From Pseudomonadota bacterium (GTDB lineage Bacteria > Pseudomonadota > Gammaproteobacteria > Burkholderiales > Burkholderiaceae_C), in NCBI GenBank assembly GCA_021847345.1, contig JAJZTW010000033.1:1-39994 (forward strand): 39,994 bases of DNA. The letters run 5' to 3'. Positions 1-7,925 of the stretch are shown here, one piece after another. Within the stretch, counting starts at the first letter, position 1. Every line of letters starts with the position of its first letter. The notes beneath the pieces were generated by a model that was given only the letters and a program-made list of their open reading frames with translations, was not told the DNA's origin and did no database searches. The position numbers and the translations under genes are program-made.

Positions 1-2
1 CC

Positions 3-386
3 GAGCAGAAGCTGGGCCAGATTCCGGGGTCCGGTGGCTCGGCGCGGCTGCAGAAGATGGTCGGCATCGCGCGCACCAAGGACATCGTGATGCGCTCGCG
101 ACGCATCTCGGGCGCCCAGGCTGTTGAGTGGGGCATCGCGACGCAGTGCGTTGCCGATGCGGAGCTTGAGCGAGCCACCGCGGATCTGGTGCAGGAACTC
201 GTCGGCTTTTCGCCGCTTGCGCAGCGCACGGCAAAGAAGTTGCTCAACGACACGGAAGACGCACCGTTGGCGATTGCCATCGAGCTCGAGGGCCATTGCT
301 ACAGCCGCCTGCGAAGTTCGGAGGACTTCCGCGAAGGCGTTGAAGCGTTCCACGGAAAGCGTCCGCCGGTCTTTCGCGGGCGTTGA
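3..386 (+). CDS. Enoyl-CoA hydratase/isomerase (crotonase) family, 3' end only
   Basis: The gene is cut by the left window edge; the reading frame is already open at base 3. What remains (about 127 residues) is the C-terminal half of a crotonase fold: the motif GQIPGSGGSARLQK near the start matches the conserved glycine-rich PGxGGtxRL block that follows the oxyanion/active-site region in enoyl-CoA hydratases, and SRRISGAQAVEWGIATQCV matches the conserved 'a.eA..wGlv..vv' segment. Proteins of this family hydrate or isomerise 2-enoyl-CoA thioesters in beta-oxidation or aromatic-acid degradation. Substrate cannot be told from the C-terminus. The C-terminal ...EGVEAFHGKRPPVF is also typical of the family. 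No downstream partner gene follows, so the operon it belongs to lies to the left. Confidence 0.9.
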   Translation, partial: EQKLGQIPGSGGSARLQKMVGIARTKDIVMRSRRISGAQAVEWGIATQCVADAELERATADLVQELVGFSPLAQRTAKKLLNDTEDAPLAIAIELEGHCYSRLRSSEDFREGVEAFHGKRPPVFRGR

Positions 387-1005
387 CATCGCTGGCACAT
401 GCGATAGGAGCGGGAGGTCTTCGCGCGCCGTCGGAGGTTTCAGAGGAGTTCGGTGACGTCTTGAAGCCTGTGAGAGTCGCAGCTGCCCGTGGGGACGCCG
501 TGGCGCCGTCTCGGGCTTGCTTCGACTTTCATGCGGGTAGGGGCGCCCTGGCCGGCTCGCGGGCTGTTAGGGGCGCTCGCAACCGCCGCAAAGCGGGCCT
601 CGTCCACATCGACATCGCGCGAACGCCACATTCGTTTGCGACTTTAGAGGCGGAAGGCTTCGCGGCGGCTCCGCGCTAGACACGGCTAGCCTGGGGGTGC
701 GTTTGCGACTCTAATTGGCGTGAACAACCTTTGTGTTCTCGACAAAAAGGTCGAAAACGCGGCAATAGTGTCGAAAACGACTTGGCGATACGGGTGATTG
801 GCGCAATGTATCTCTGGTTCGATACGGCAGCCTGGCGGTAGCGGCTACCGCGCAGCGATGACGGTCCGGCTTGGTCGCGGCTAGGCGCGTGAAGAGCCCA
901 GGCCGTCAGCGCGGCCCTCCGCCAGATCCGGCCGACGTCGCGGGTGGCTGCGTCCGCAATGCAGCGCACAAGGATCGCCGACATCAGCGGCATCCTGTGT
1001 CCACG
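387..1005. other. Gene-free stretch after the crotonase gene
   Basis: About 620 bases with no convincing gene. Short open frames on both strands have no recognisable motif and look like high-GC noise. It contains the first copy of the GTTTGCGAC repeat (see 634-739). Just after it, 744-782, GTCGAAAACG occurs twice about 20 bases apart (with GTCGAGAACA on the opposite strand nearby). It may be a decayed coding region; I see no promoter or terminator that I would call. Confidence 0.5.
634..739 (+). repeat. Dispersed repeat, copy A (GTTTGCGAC pair plus GAACA/TGTTC hairpin)
   Basis: Two GTTTGCGACT sites, at 634 and 701, are 67 bases apart. The second is followed by TAATTGG and then an inverted repeat GAACA (722-726) / TGTTC (734-738). 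The same order of parts, with a 71-base spacing, recurs at 4542-4646. Even the flank just before the first site is alike (CGCGAACGC in both). Between copies the hairpin arms are kept while the loop differs in length (7 versus 4 bases), which suggests the stem matters. The repeats are in direct orientation and enclose parDE and a secreted glycosidase. Nature unknown: a decayed transposon end, a REP-like element or a protein-binding array are all possible. Confidence 0.55.
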
Positions 1006-1329
1006 TCAGCCCTTGTCGTCGCGTTGATCGTCACTCAGGCGGCTCTCATAGTCGCGACCGCCGTAGAACACGCCGAGAATGGTCACGAAGTCGTCCTCAA
1101 CAGCGAAGGCGATCACAGTGCGCTTGCGGTAGTGGGTGATTCGCAGCCCAGGGCGCACGTCGTCACGACGGTTTCCTCGCGCAGGAAACAGGCTCAGGCT
1201 CTCGCAATACCCCACGATGGCGTCCGTGTGGCGGGCCGCAACGGCAGGCGAAGCGGCTGACGCGATGTACCGGTACAAGTCAACGAGCTGATCCTGCGCC
1301 TCGGGGCTGAAAACGACCCGGTGAAGCAT
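1006..1329 (-). CDS. parE: ParE/RelE-type toxin
   Basis: A 107-residue basic protein of the ParE/RelE superfamily, the toxin of a type II toxin-antitoxin pair. The N-terminal block VVFSPEAQDQLVDLYRYIA is the usual beta-strand plus helix start (xxSpxAxxDLxxIyxYIa), and the C-terminal block RKRTVIAFAVEDDFVTILGVFYGGRDYES is the conserved beta-sheet ending in the H/Y-x-x-R-D-Y motif. ParE toxins of this kind poison DNA gyrase; RelE relatives cut mRNA at the ribosome, and the sequence is closer to ParE. It lies directly downstream of the antitoxin: the parD stop TGA overlaps the ATG at 1329 as TGATG, so translation is probably coupled. A GTG three bases earlier (1332) is an alternative start. Length is normal (95-110 residues). 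Confidence 0.9.
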   Translation of the reverse strand: MLHRVVFSPEAQDQLVDLYRYIASAASPAVAARHTDAIVGYCESLSLFPARGNRRDDVRPGLRITHYRKRTVIAFAVEDDFVTILGVFYGGRDYESRLSDDQRDDKG

Positions 1330-1595
1330 CACACTTTCGCTTGTTCCTCGGCCAACCGCGCACGCACCTGCGCGGGCGTCACGGCGCGACTCGGATCGGC
1401 CTTCAGTGCGTCATAGGCCGGACCGACCTGTTCCTGCAGCCAGGTCTCGACCGCACGGTCGCGCGCCAGCAGTGCGCGAAGGCCGTCTCGAATCACTTCG
1501 CTCTCGCTGGCGTACTCGCCGGCACGCACCTTGGTTCTTACCGCTTCCGCCATCTCGTTGGGTAACGTGATGCTCATCTGCTGTGTCGTCCGCAT
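1329..1595 (-). CDS. parD: ParD-type antitoxin (ribbon-helix-helix)
   Basis: 88 residues. Residues 7-50 form a ribbon-helix-helix DNA-binding domain (MSITLPNEMAEAV then VRAGEYASESEVIRDGLRALL), the signature of ParD/CopG antitoxins. The acidic/basic C-terminal tail (about 55-88) is the toxin-wrapping part. ParD dimers neutralise ParE and repress their own operon. The ATG at 1595 is preceded by GGAG five bases upstream, which supports it over the inner Met7 at 1577, although Met7 would also give a typical ParD N-terminus. It is the first gene of the pair and a perfect palindrome sits just upstream (1614-1632). Confidence 0.92.
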   Translation of the reverse strand: MRTTQQMSITLPNEMAEAVRTKVRAGEYASESEVIRDGLRALLARDRAVETWLQEQVGPAYDALKADPSRAVTPAQVRARLAEEQAKV

Positions 1596-1613
1596 GGCAA
1601 CTCCGTACGCGCA

Positions 1614-1632
1614 AGTAGGATTTGATCCTACT
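1614..1632 (-). promoter_or_regulatory. Palindromic operator candidate upstream of parDE
   Basis: AGTAGGAT-TTG-ATCCTACT: two perfect 8-base arms around 3 bases, centred about 28 bases before the parD start. Ribbon-helix-helix antitoxins commonly bind such short palindromes to repress their own operon, so this is the likely ParD site. The remaining stretch to the next gene (1633-1937) shows no gene. Confidence 0.65.
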
Positions 1633-1937
1633 CGAAAATGCCTTCGGCAACATGCCCGCCAGCGACATAGGGTTCAATTTCCCTCGTCCCTTCACTGGGA
1701 TTGAATGCGCGCAAAGCGAGAGGCCGCTGCGCGTCGGCAGCTGCCGCTCGATGGCGTGGGCCTGGGTGACCTCTTCGGGCCGAAATCGAGCCGTTCGCGA
1801 CACCAACCAGGACGGCCAGCGAAGTCGGCTGGCGATGACCGCACTCCCGCGCCCACGAAGCACTCGCCAGGCACCTGTCAGGCGACATGGAACAGTAACC
1901 CGGTGGTCAAAAAAGCGTCGGCCCCAACAACTGCGGC

Positions 1938-4172
1938 TCAGTTGTAGAACGACCAGAGTTGGTCGGCGGCGCCGGTTGCCGGTTCCTGGTCCAGCCCCGT
2001 TCCGTTCAGCAGAGAACTCGAGCCACTGCCAGAGGTGGCCGCGGGAACGCCCAGAGCGAGGCCGCTGCTTTTGTTCAACAGCTCGTAATTTCCGCTTCCT
2101 TCGCTCACGACCTCCCAGATCTGGTTGCCGGCATCGGCCCAGCTCCCCTGGTCGATGTTGGCACCGGAGCTTGTCGATCCTTGAGAGACCTCCAGGGCCA
2201 GGCCACTGGAGGAGTTGACCAGTTCCACGTCATGGTTACCAAGGTTCGTGAGCATCCAGGTCTGGTTGTTGCCGCCGCTTTGCGGCTCCATGTCGAGAGC
2301 CGTTCCCACCGTGGCGTTGGAGGCCGGATCGCCGACCACCAGGCCTGTCTGGCTGTTCAGGATCCGATAGTTGCCGTTCGCGATCAGATCGGCGGCACTC
2401 GTCGATGCCTCGGGAATGACCAGCCCTACCGTGGAATAGGGTGGAACCGTGACAGTGAAGCTGTTCCCGAGTCCGTTGACGGAAGTCGAGCTCAGGCCGC
2501 TGCTTGGCGTCTGCGAGCCCGCGGGGAAATTGGCGTTGCCGAAGGTGTACTCCTGGCCGCTCGAAGCCAGTGTCGCGCCGGAGACCTTGACGGAAACAGC
2601 GGTGCTGTTGCTGGGATCGTCGTTGATCAGGACCACGCCGACCTGTCCATCCGAGCGCCGCACTCCATGCACACGCAGCAGGGCGTTGGAAGAGGTGGCG
2701 GCAACCATGCGATCCCCGGGGCGCGCGATGGTCGAGTCGAATTGCACGCCATACCACGGGCCGAGCGGCGTGTTGCTGGAGGAGTCGAGGTAGACGCCTT
2801 GGTGGCTACTTCCTGGGTGGAGAGCCTGATACTCGACGTTCGCGGCGCCCTGCTCGAACCAGGTGAGGAATTCGTCGCTGGCGAACAGATAGGGGTAGAT
2901 TCCGGCGGCACCGGCCGGTGCCGCCGATTCAGTCACCAGAAGCTGAAGCTGGCTGGCATTGCCCAGCGTGTAATACTGCTGGATGTCGGAGCGCACCTGC
3001 GATACCTGGGAACTGATGCTCGCCGGGGAGGCGAGCACCTGCGCATCGGTTCCCGTCGGATACCAGTGAAGGATCACGAAATCCAGCGTGTAGCCGCTGC
3101 CTTGGAGCGCGCTCGAGATGGCGCTGAGCACGTCCTGATCCCAATTCGGAAACTGAGGCTTCGTACTGAGAAAGATCCCGCACTTGATGTTCGGATCGAC
3201 GGACTTCATGGCCTTGATGAACGCCGCCGCATTGCTGCCATAGGCCGTGGGAGAAAGTGCCGGGGCACCCACGCGATCCGCAGCGATCTGGTCGAGGTCG
3301 TGCAGATCGGTCTCCCAGTCAGCACCGGCGTAGTAGCCGTTGCCGTAGATTTCGTTGCCGATTTCCCAGTAGAGAATTCCGTCATTGTGGGTGATATCGG
3401 CATCCTGAACCCAGGAGGCGGCTTCGCTGGTCGGGGCCGGGCCGTCATCGGATGGGTTCGAGCCGTAGTTGATCGTGATGACGCCCTTCGCCCCGGAGGG
3501 CTGAATCAGGTCGGCGATCCAGTTGTTGAACGTGTCGCCTTTCGCGAAATATGCGGAGCCATTGAGCGTCTGATTGCTGTCGCTCAGGAAGTTGAACTGA
3601 TCCCCATAGGAGCCCCCGGGATAGCGAATGGCGTTGAAGCCGCCCGATTTCAGCGAGGCGCCGAGTCCGGGGGTTGTCAGGTAGTTGTCGTAGACCGCGG
3701 AGTCAACGCCATAACCCTGGGCCGGTACGCTGCCCATGGGTGCAGACACATCGACGGCGACGCTGGCCGAAGTCTGCGCGCCAGACGGCGGCGCCGCGCT
3801 CGGTACGAAGGTGGCGCTGACAGTGCAATCGGCCGTCACGGGGCCGGTCGTGTAGGTGGCGCCCGAAAGTGAGCCGCTGCAACCGCTGACACCCTGGACA
3901 GCAAACCCGGTGCTCGCGGATACGCTGAGGGTCGCGGTTTGACCGGATGGGACGGTCGTGCTCGCCGGGGTGATCGACCCGCCGGCTCCAGCCGTGGCGG
4001 TGACGGCAAACGAGGTCGTGGCGCCACCGGCGGTGCCGCTCCCCGAGGGCGATCCAGCGTTCAGGGAAGATGGTGTCCCCGCACCCCCCCCGCCACCGCA
4101 ACCGGCCAGAGCCAGGGCAGACAAGGCCAGAAGCAGCATGGCAGGGATGCGCGACCCACGAAGCACGAGCAT
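1938..4172 (-). CDS. Secreted lipoprotein glycosidase: InlB-type repeat + GH-A clan barrel + ricin-type lectin
   Basis: About 744 residues from the ATG at 4172, which has GAAGG 8 bases upstream; the ATG at 4202 would add 10 residues. The N-terminus (MLVLRGSRIPAMLLLALSALALAGC) is a textbook lipoprotein signal with lipobox LAGC, followed by a Gly-rich linker. Residues about 54-120 resemble the bacterial InlB B-type repeat (FAVTATAGAGGSITP...). Then comes a (beta/alpha)8 barrel of clan GH-A like GH39/GH51 arabinofuranosidases: AIRYPGG, YWEIGNEIYG with the likely acid/base Glu274, and LLVTES with the likely nucleophile Glu415. The last 150 residues hold QxW-type repeats (NQTWMLTN, NQIWEVVS, DQLWSFYN) of a ricin-B/CBM13 lectin. 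It probably attacks plant cell-wall polysaccharide from the cell surface. It stands alone, beside parDE; the exact substrate and GH family are uncertain. Confidence 0.8.
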   Translation of the reverse strand: MLVLRGSRIPAMLLLALSALALAGCGGGGGAGTPSSLNAGSPSGSGTAGGATTSFAVTATAGAGGSITPASTTVPSGQTATLSVSASTGFAVQGVSGCSGSLSGATYTTGPVTADCTVSATFVPSAAPPSGAQTSASVAVDVSAPMGSVPAQGYGVDSAVYDNYLTTPGLGASLKSGGFNAIRYPGGSYGDQFNFLSDSNQTLNGSAYFAKGDTFNNWIADLIQPSGAKGVITINYGSNPSDDGPAPTSEAASWVQDADITHNDGILYWEIGNEIYGNGYYAGADWETDLHDLDQIAADRVGAPALSPTAYGSNAAAFIKAMKSVDPNIKCGIFLSTKPQFPNWDQDVLSAISSALQGSGYTLDFVILHWYPTGTDAQVLASPASISSQVSQVRSDIQQYYTLGNASQLQLLVTESAAPAGAAGIYPYLFASDEFLTWFEQGAANVEYQALHPGSSHQGVYLDSSSNTPLGPWYGVQFDSTIARPGDRMVAATSSNALLRVHGVRRSDGQVGVVLINDDPSNSTAVSVKVSGATLASSGQEYTFGNANFPAGSQTPSSGLSSTSVNGLGNSFTVTVPPYSTVGLVIPEASTSAADLIANGNYRILNSQTGLVVGDPASNATVGTALDMEPQSGGNNQTWMLTNLGNHDVELVNSSSGLALEVSQGSTSSGANIDQGSWADAGNQIWEVVSEGSGNYELLNKSSGLALGVPAATSGSGSSSLLNGTGLDQEPATGAADQLWSFYN

Positions 4173-4897
4173 GACGGCAACCTTCTTGAGAGTTCCGGGC
4201 ATTCAGGGATCCATTCCCCGCAGCCGGCACCGAGCGCCGGGCGAGCATGCATCGACGATGGGCGGGGCGACGCAGACCGGCGCGGTGTAATGGGTGAGCA
4301 CAGCGTGCCTGTAACGTGCTCGTGCTGCGCTTCGGTGACAGCACGCAGCAGTCTTTTACAACCATGTCACGCATCTGAGGTCGCTGCGCGCACTCGGTCG
4401 GCTTCGGCAGCGCCGACCGGCATGCAACCACCAAGTTCCCCACAGAGGCCTGGACGATATCTCCTTGCTGCTTCAGGGTGGTGGCCAGCCTCGTGTGACA
4501 ACGGGCAGCGGGAGCGCCAAGCGCCTCACGCGAACGCACTTGTTTGCGACTTTGGCCGCGAGCCGTGTCCGACACGAATGCGGCTCCAGGTCGCAATCAG
4601 GCTCGACACCGTGTTTGCGACTTTATTGGTAGGAACAGTTGTGTTCTGTTTAAGAAAGAAGGTCCGCGGATAGGAAGAGCCGTCCACGGCTTCCACGTCG
4701 GCCCGCGACTGACCTCTGGGGGCCAGGCTGGCGAGTACCCTGCGCCCCGGCGGCCACGCAAGGCTCCGGGAACAGGCGTGGCCGGCTGATCGCAGCGCAT
4801 TGCGCGACCCCGCGCACCGCGGCATGGCGCGGGCATTGTCCGGAAGTCGCGGGGCTGTGGCTTGCCCGCGGTGAGATCCGCGAGAACGCCTGTGCAC
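4173..4897. other. Gene-free stretch between the glycosidase and the PGDYG gene
   Basis: About 725 bases with no gene I can support. It should hold the promoter of the leftward glycosidase gene. A 7-base inverted repeat, CGTGCTG (4321-4327) / CAGCACG (4339-4345), lies about 150 bases before that gene's start and could be a regulatory site, but it is weak. The second copy of the GTTTGCGAC repeat lies at 4542-4646. Open frames here on both strands lack any family motif. Confidence 0.45.
4542..4646 (+). repeat. Dispersed repeat, copy B (GTTTGCGAC pair plus GAACA/TGTTC hairpin)
   Basis: Second copy of the element at 634-739, same orientation. GTTTGCGACTTT occurs at 4542 and 4613; the latter is followed by ATTGG and the inverted repeat GAACA (4633-4637) / TGTTC (4642-4646). 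A half-site on the other strand, GTCGCAAT, lies between them near 4590. About 3.8 kb separates the two copies. Confidence 0.55.
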
Positions 4898-5329
4898 TCA
4901 GCCCGCCTTGCGATAGACCTGGGCGAAGCGCGACTGTGCGGCAAGACCGAAATCGCCGGGAGCGTACTGCAGCAGCCAATCGCCGGCCTGTCCCTGCAGG
5001 CGATCGCCGCCGGCGCAGCGGGCGATGCTGAAGGCGTGCTCGATGCGCTTGGCCAGCACCGGAATCGGGCGCGCCTGATAGGGCCCGTTCTGCCCCATCT
5101 CGGTCGGGGGTACGGCCTGGTACTTGTGCTCGAAACGCTCACGCGAGACGCTCCAGCGGTTTCCGCCCTGAGCGCTGACCAGGGCATCGCCCGCGCGGTA
5201 TCGGTTCGGCCCCTCCAGGCTGAGCAATTCGCCGTCCTGCAGTGCGAATTGCACATCCACGACTTCCGTCTTGATGTAACTCGCTGCGTCCGGGTCGGCA
5301 CGCAGGTCAACGTCCTTGAGTTCAACCAT
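4898..5329 (-). CDS. PGDYG-domain-type small protein
   Basis: 143 residues, no signal peptide or membrane segment. The C-terminal part contains GDWLLQYAPGDFG, which fits the PGDYG-type signature ('aGD.ll.y.PGDyG', here with Phe for Tyr), and VYRKAG at the end. The family is small and uncharacterised; I know of no established reaction. Preceding elements such as PIPVLAKRIEHAFSIA and NRWSVSRERFEHKYQAV are typical of these proteins, in which a YR.W.V....F...Y block precedes the PGDYG motif. It is a single gene with no evident operon partner; the ATG at 5329 has only a poor ribosome-binding site. Neighbouring DNA to the right is transposon debris, so it may be accessory. Confidence 0.6.
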   Translation of the reverse strand: MVELKDVDLRADPDAASYIKTEVVDVQFALQDGELLSLEGPNRYRAGDALVSAQGGNRWSVSRERFEHKYQAVPPTEMGQNGPYQARPIPVLAKRIEHAFSIARCAGGDRLQGQAGDWLLQYAPGDFGLAAQSRFAQVYRKAG

Positions 5330-5505
5330 GGGATTGCTCGCTACGCATCGCTACACGATTCGATGTCCGGATCCAAGCCTAGTCATCATGGTCGCCAACA
5401 GGCAAGTCGGCGGGGGTCGATCTCCGTCCGATCCGTAGGTTGCACGCAAGCGTGCCGAGCTACATGCTGTGAACGAGTCATCAGCACCTGTTGAGGAGAC
5501 CGACC

Positions 5506-5873
5506 ATGAACGAGGGTAGCAAGGTTTACGTGGGACTGGACGTTCACAAGGACACGATCGCGATAGGCCTGGCAGCGCCTGGGCGGGATCCGGCACGGTT
5601 GATGGGCGAGATCACGCACGACGTGAACCGCTTGATCAGAAAGCTGCAGCCGCTTGGCGAGCCTGCCGGCGTGCACATCGTCTATGAGGCCGGGCCGGGC
5701 CGGCCGGCTACGGGCTGCGGCGCAAGCTGCGCGAGCTTGGCTACGCGTGCGAGATCATCGCGCCGTCGTTGATTCCCCGCCGCGCCGGGGATCGTGTGAA
5801 GACCGATCGGCGCGACTGTCTGCGCTCGGCTGAGCTGTCGCGTGCCGGCGAGCTCAAGGCCATCTGGCGCTAG
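5506..5873 (+). pseudogene. IS110-family transposase remnant (5' part, frameshifted)
   Basis: The ATG at 5506 follows GAGGAGA. The first 66 residues (KVYVGLDVHKDTIAIGLA ... HIVYEAGPG) match the N-terminus of IS110 DEDD transposases, with the first catalytic Asp in GLDVHKD and the Glu in YEAG. Near 5700-5708 the frame shifts in a GGCCGGGCCGG run; the following frame continues perfectly well as GYGLRRKLRELGYACEIIAPSLIP and KTDRRDCLRSAELSRAGELKAIW up to a TAG at 5871-5873. Only about 120 of the usual 330-400 residues remain and the C-terminal Ser-containing domain is gone, so the gene is dead. Its end abuts a segment (5874-5930) whose reverse strand reads PDEFRDAARDEQRARR, similar to what should come next in IS110 proteins. 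Confidence 0.8.
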
Positions 5874-6048
5874 CCGTGCAAGCGCCGCGCCCGCTGCTCG
5901 TCGCGGGCTGCGTCGCGAAATTCGTCAGGGGCCAGGACAGTTCGGGGGCGGTGAGGATCCCATGGTGGGCACTATGGGCGACGAATTGACGCCGAAATGC
6001 ACCGTCTCTGGCGAATTGCAGCAGGCGCTACCTCTGCCGCCCAGGCTA
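5874..6048. other. Transposon debris between IS110 remnant and MITE-like element
   Basis: No intact gene. The reverse strand of 5874-5930 reads PDEFRDAARDEQRARR, which resembles the VPDEAHEAMRDLVRAR block that normally follows AVW in IS110 transposases; a small inversion at the remnant's end would explain it, but the match is short. I see nothing else identifiable up to the inverted-repeat element. Confidence 0.3.
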
Positions 6049-6320
6049 CTAGCAGGCTGTTGATATACCGCAGGGGTAGCGTTGGCGCGGAATCGGGATG
6101 ATGGGCGTGCGCCGGATCGCAGCGCGGGCTGGACGCCCGCGCAAGATCCGGGGTGCGGCCAGCGCCCGATTCCGCGCCAACCCTTCGGGCGCAGGCGCTG
6201 CGGGCGATCTGCGGCTGCCCCAAGCAGGCCAGGCGCCCAGCCTGGCCTTGGCTTGGGCGCCTTGCAGCTCATCCCGCAGTGCCTGCGCGCGGCCCCTGGG
6301 GTATATCAACAGCCTGCTAG
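6049..6320. mobile_element. MITE-like element, 272 bp, perfect 21-bp terminal inverted repeats
   Basis: The left end (6049-6069) and right end (6300-6320) are exact reverse complements over 21 bases; the core is GCAGGCTGTTGATATACC. The outermost CTAG at both ends is itself palindromic and could instead be a 4-bp target duplication, leaving 17-bp repeats. The inside has no gene but is highly structured: a 17-base inverted repeat, GTTGGCGCGGAATCGGG at 6081-6097 with its complement at 6165-6181, encloses further complementary stretches (CCGGATC/GATCCGG and GCGCGGGC/GCCCGCGC), and a second hairpin (GGCCAGGC/GCCTGGCC) lies near 6220-6245. It has the look of a non-autonomous miniature transposable element moved by a DDE transposase encoded elsewhere. 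The parent family is not certain; ends containing CAGGCTGTTG occur in several IS families. Confidence 0.75.
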
Positions 6321-6473
6321 GGGTAAACGAGGCCGGCATCTCTTGCTGCCGATGTCCCGATCCTGCGGTTTCGAGCCGCGCTTGCCGTTTCACGGTACGC
6401 CTGCGCTTCCTAGCATGTCCGATAAAGGCTGCGCACATCGTGCGGCCTCCCATGAAAAGGAAGGAGACAAGCC

Positions 6474-7925
6474 ATGAACCGCAATTCCGCGACCCTGCTT
6501 CACGCGCAGCCGGCAGAGCTGTGGCGCTGGAGCGCCACGGCTCTGGCCGATGGTATTCGCACCCGCAGCATCTCCTCGCGCGAGGCGACGCTCGCCTGTC
6601 TGCAGCGCGTCGATCAGGTCAACCTTGCCGTCAATGCGCTGGTGGAAGTGTCGCCGGAAGAGGCGTTGGCGGCGGCCGACGCAGCGGACCAGGCCGTCAA
6701 GCGGGGGGAAGCTCTGGGACCGCTGCATGGCGTCCCGGTATCCATCAAGGTCAATAGCGATCAGAAAGGGCACGCAACGACGAATGGCGTAGCCGCGTTC
6801 AAGGATGCCATCGCATCGGAGGACAGCCCGCACGTGCGCAACCTGCGCGCGGCAGGGTCGGTGTTCGTGGGACGCAGCAACACTCCGGCCTTCTCGTATC
6901 GCTGGTTCACGACCAACGATCTGCACGGGCGAACCCTGAATCCCTGGAATGCGGCGCATACGCCCGGCGGCTCCAGTGGCGGCGCCGCCGCCGCGGTCGC
7001 GACCGGCATGGTGCCGATCGCGCACGGCAACGACATCGGCGGCTCGATCCGACAGCCGGCCTACTGCTGCGGCATCACGGGGCTTCGGCCCACCGTCGGG
7101 CGCATACCCACCTGGTATGGCCCCGCCGACGCGGATCAGGCGCTGTCGGTGCAGACCATGTTGACCCAGGGGCCGTTGGCCCGATGCGTGGCCGATCTTC
7201 GCCTGGCGCTCGAGGCCATGAGTCCGTTCGACCCGCGCGATGCCCTGCACGCGCCGGCTCCGCTGGCAGGCGGCCAGGCGGAACGCCCCATCCGCGTCGG
7301 CCTCTTGCGCGATGCCGGCGTGGCCCGACCAACTGCGACTGTCGATGCTGCGCTCGATCAGGCCGCGGCCTGGTTGGCCGAGGCCGGCTACCGGGTCGAG
7401 GAAATCACGGATCCGGCTTTTGGCGAGGCCTACAGGCTGTGGTATCTGCTCGCGATGGAAGAGTTCCGCCAGATCATGCCGCTTGTCGAGCAGATCGGCG
7501 ACGAGGGCATGAAGAAGGCCGCGGCGCACTACTATGCCGTCGCGCGCGAATGGTGGGGCGAACGTCCCGGCCTGGTCGACTACATGAACGGCTACGCGCG
7601 GCGCGGCACGCTGATCGCCCGCCTGCAGCAGTTCTTGCAGGACTGTCCGCTGATTCTCATGCCGGTATCGGCAGAGCAGGCCTTCGAGCAGGATGCCGAC
7701 ATCCACAGCGTCGAAAGCATGCGTCGCGTCATGGCAGCCAACTGGTCGATGATGGCGGTCCCCATGCTCGGTTTCCCCGCGATGTCCGTTCCAACCGGGG
7801 TTGCCAACGGCCTGCCTGTGGGGGTCCAACTGCTCGGACGCCGCTTTCGGGAGGATATGGTTCTCGATGCCGGCGAGGTGATCGAGGCCAGGGCCGGCAC
7901 GCTCACGCCGATCGATCCGCGCTGA
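6474..7925 (+). CDS. Amidase (amidase-signature family)
   Basis: 483 residues with the full Ser-cisSer-Lys triad of the amidase-signature family: Lys92 in PVSIKVNSD, the cis-Ser near 167 in TPGGSSGGAAAA, and the nucleophile Ser191 in GNDIGGSIRQPA. Such enzymes hydrolyse carboxylic amides to acid and ammonia in the cytoplasm; no signal peptide is present. The ATG at 6474 follows a very good AAGGAGA. Context: no gatB or gatC neighbour, so it is not the GatA subunit of the tRNA amidotransferase; a convergent AraC-family gene overlaps its 3' end by 23 bases. The natural amide is unknown. The upstream 150 bases hold the right end of a MITE-like element, which could influence its promoter. Confidence 0.88.
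   Translation: MNRNSATLLHAQPAELWRWSATALADGIRTRSISSREATLACLQRVDQVNLAVNALVEVSPEEALAAADAADQAVKRGEALGPLHGVPVSIKVNSDQKGHATTNGVAAFKDAIASEDSPHVRNLRAAGSVFVGRSNTPAFSYRWFTTNDLHGRTLNPWNAAHTPGGSSGGAAAAVATGMVPIAHGNDIGGSIRQPAYCCGITGLRPTVGRIPTWYGPADADQALSVQTMLTQGPLARCVADLRLALEAMSPFDPRDALHAPAPLAGGQAERPIRVGLLRDAGVARPTATVDAALDQAAAWLAEAGYRVEEITDPAFGEAYRLWYLLAMEEFRQIMPLVEQIGDEGMKKAAAHYYAVAREWWGERPGLVDYMNGYARRGTLIARLQQFLQDCPLILMPVSAEQAFEQDADIHSVESMRRVMAANWSMMAVPMLGFPAMSVPTGVANGLPVGVQLLGRRFREDMVLDAGEVIEARAGTLTPIDPR

Noticed and set aside
744..782. Repeated GTCGAAAACG as a possible iteron or regulatory array
   Set aside because: Only two exact copies plus a related inverted piece; no regular spacing and no replication gene nearby.
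2236..4027. Several open frames of 60-637 codons overlapping the secreted glycosidase gene
   Set aside because: They lie in other frames of a gene with a signal peptide, catalytic motifs and lectin repeats.
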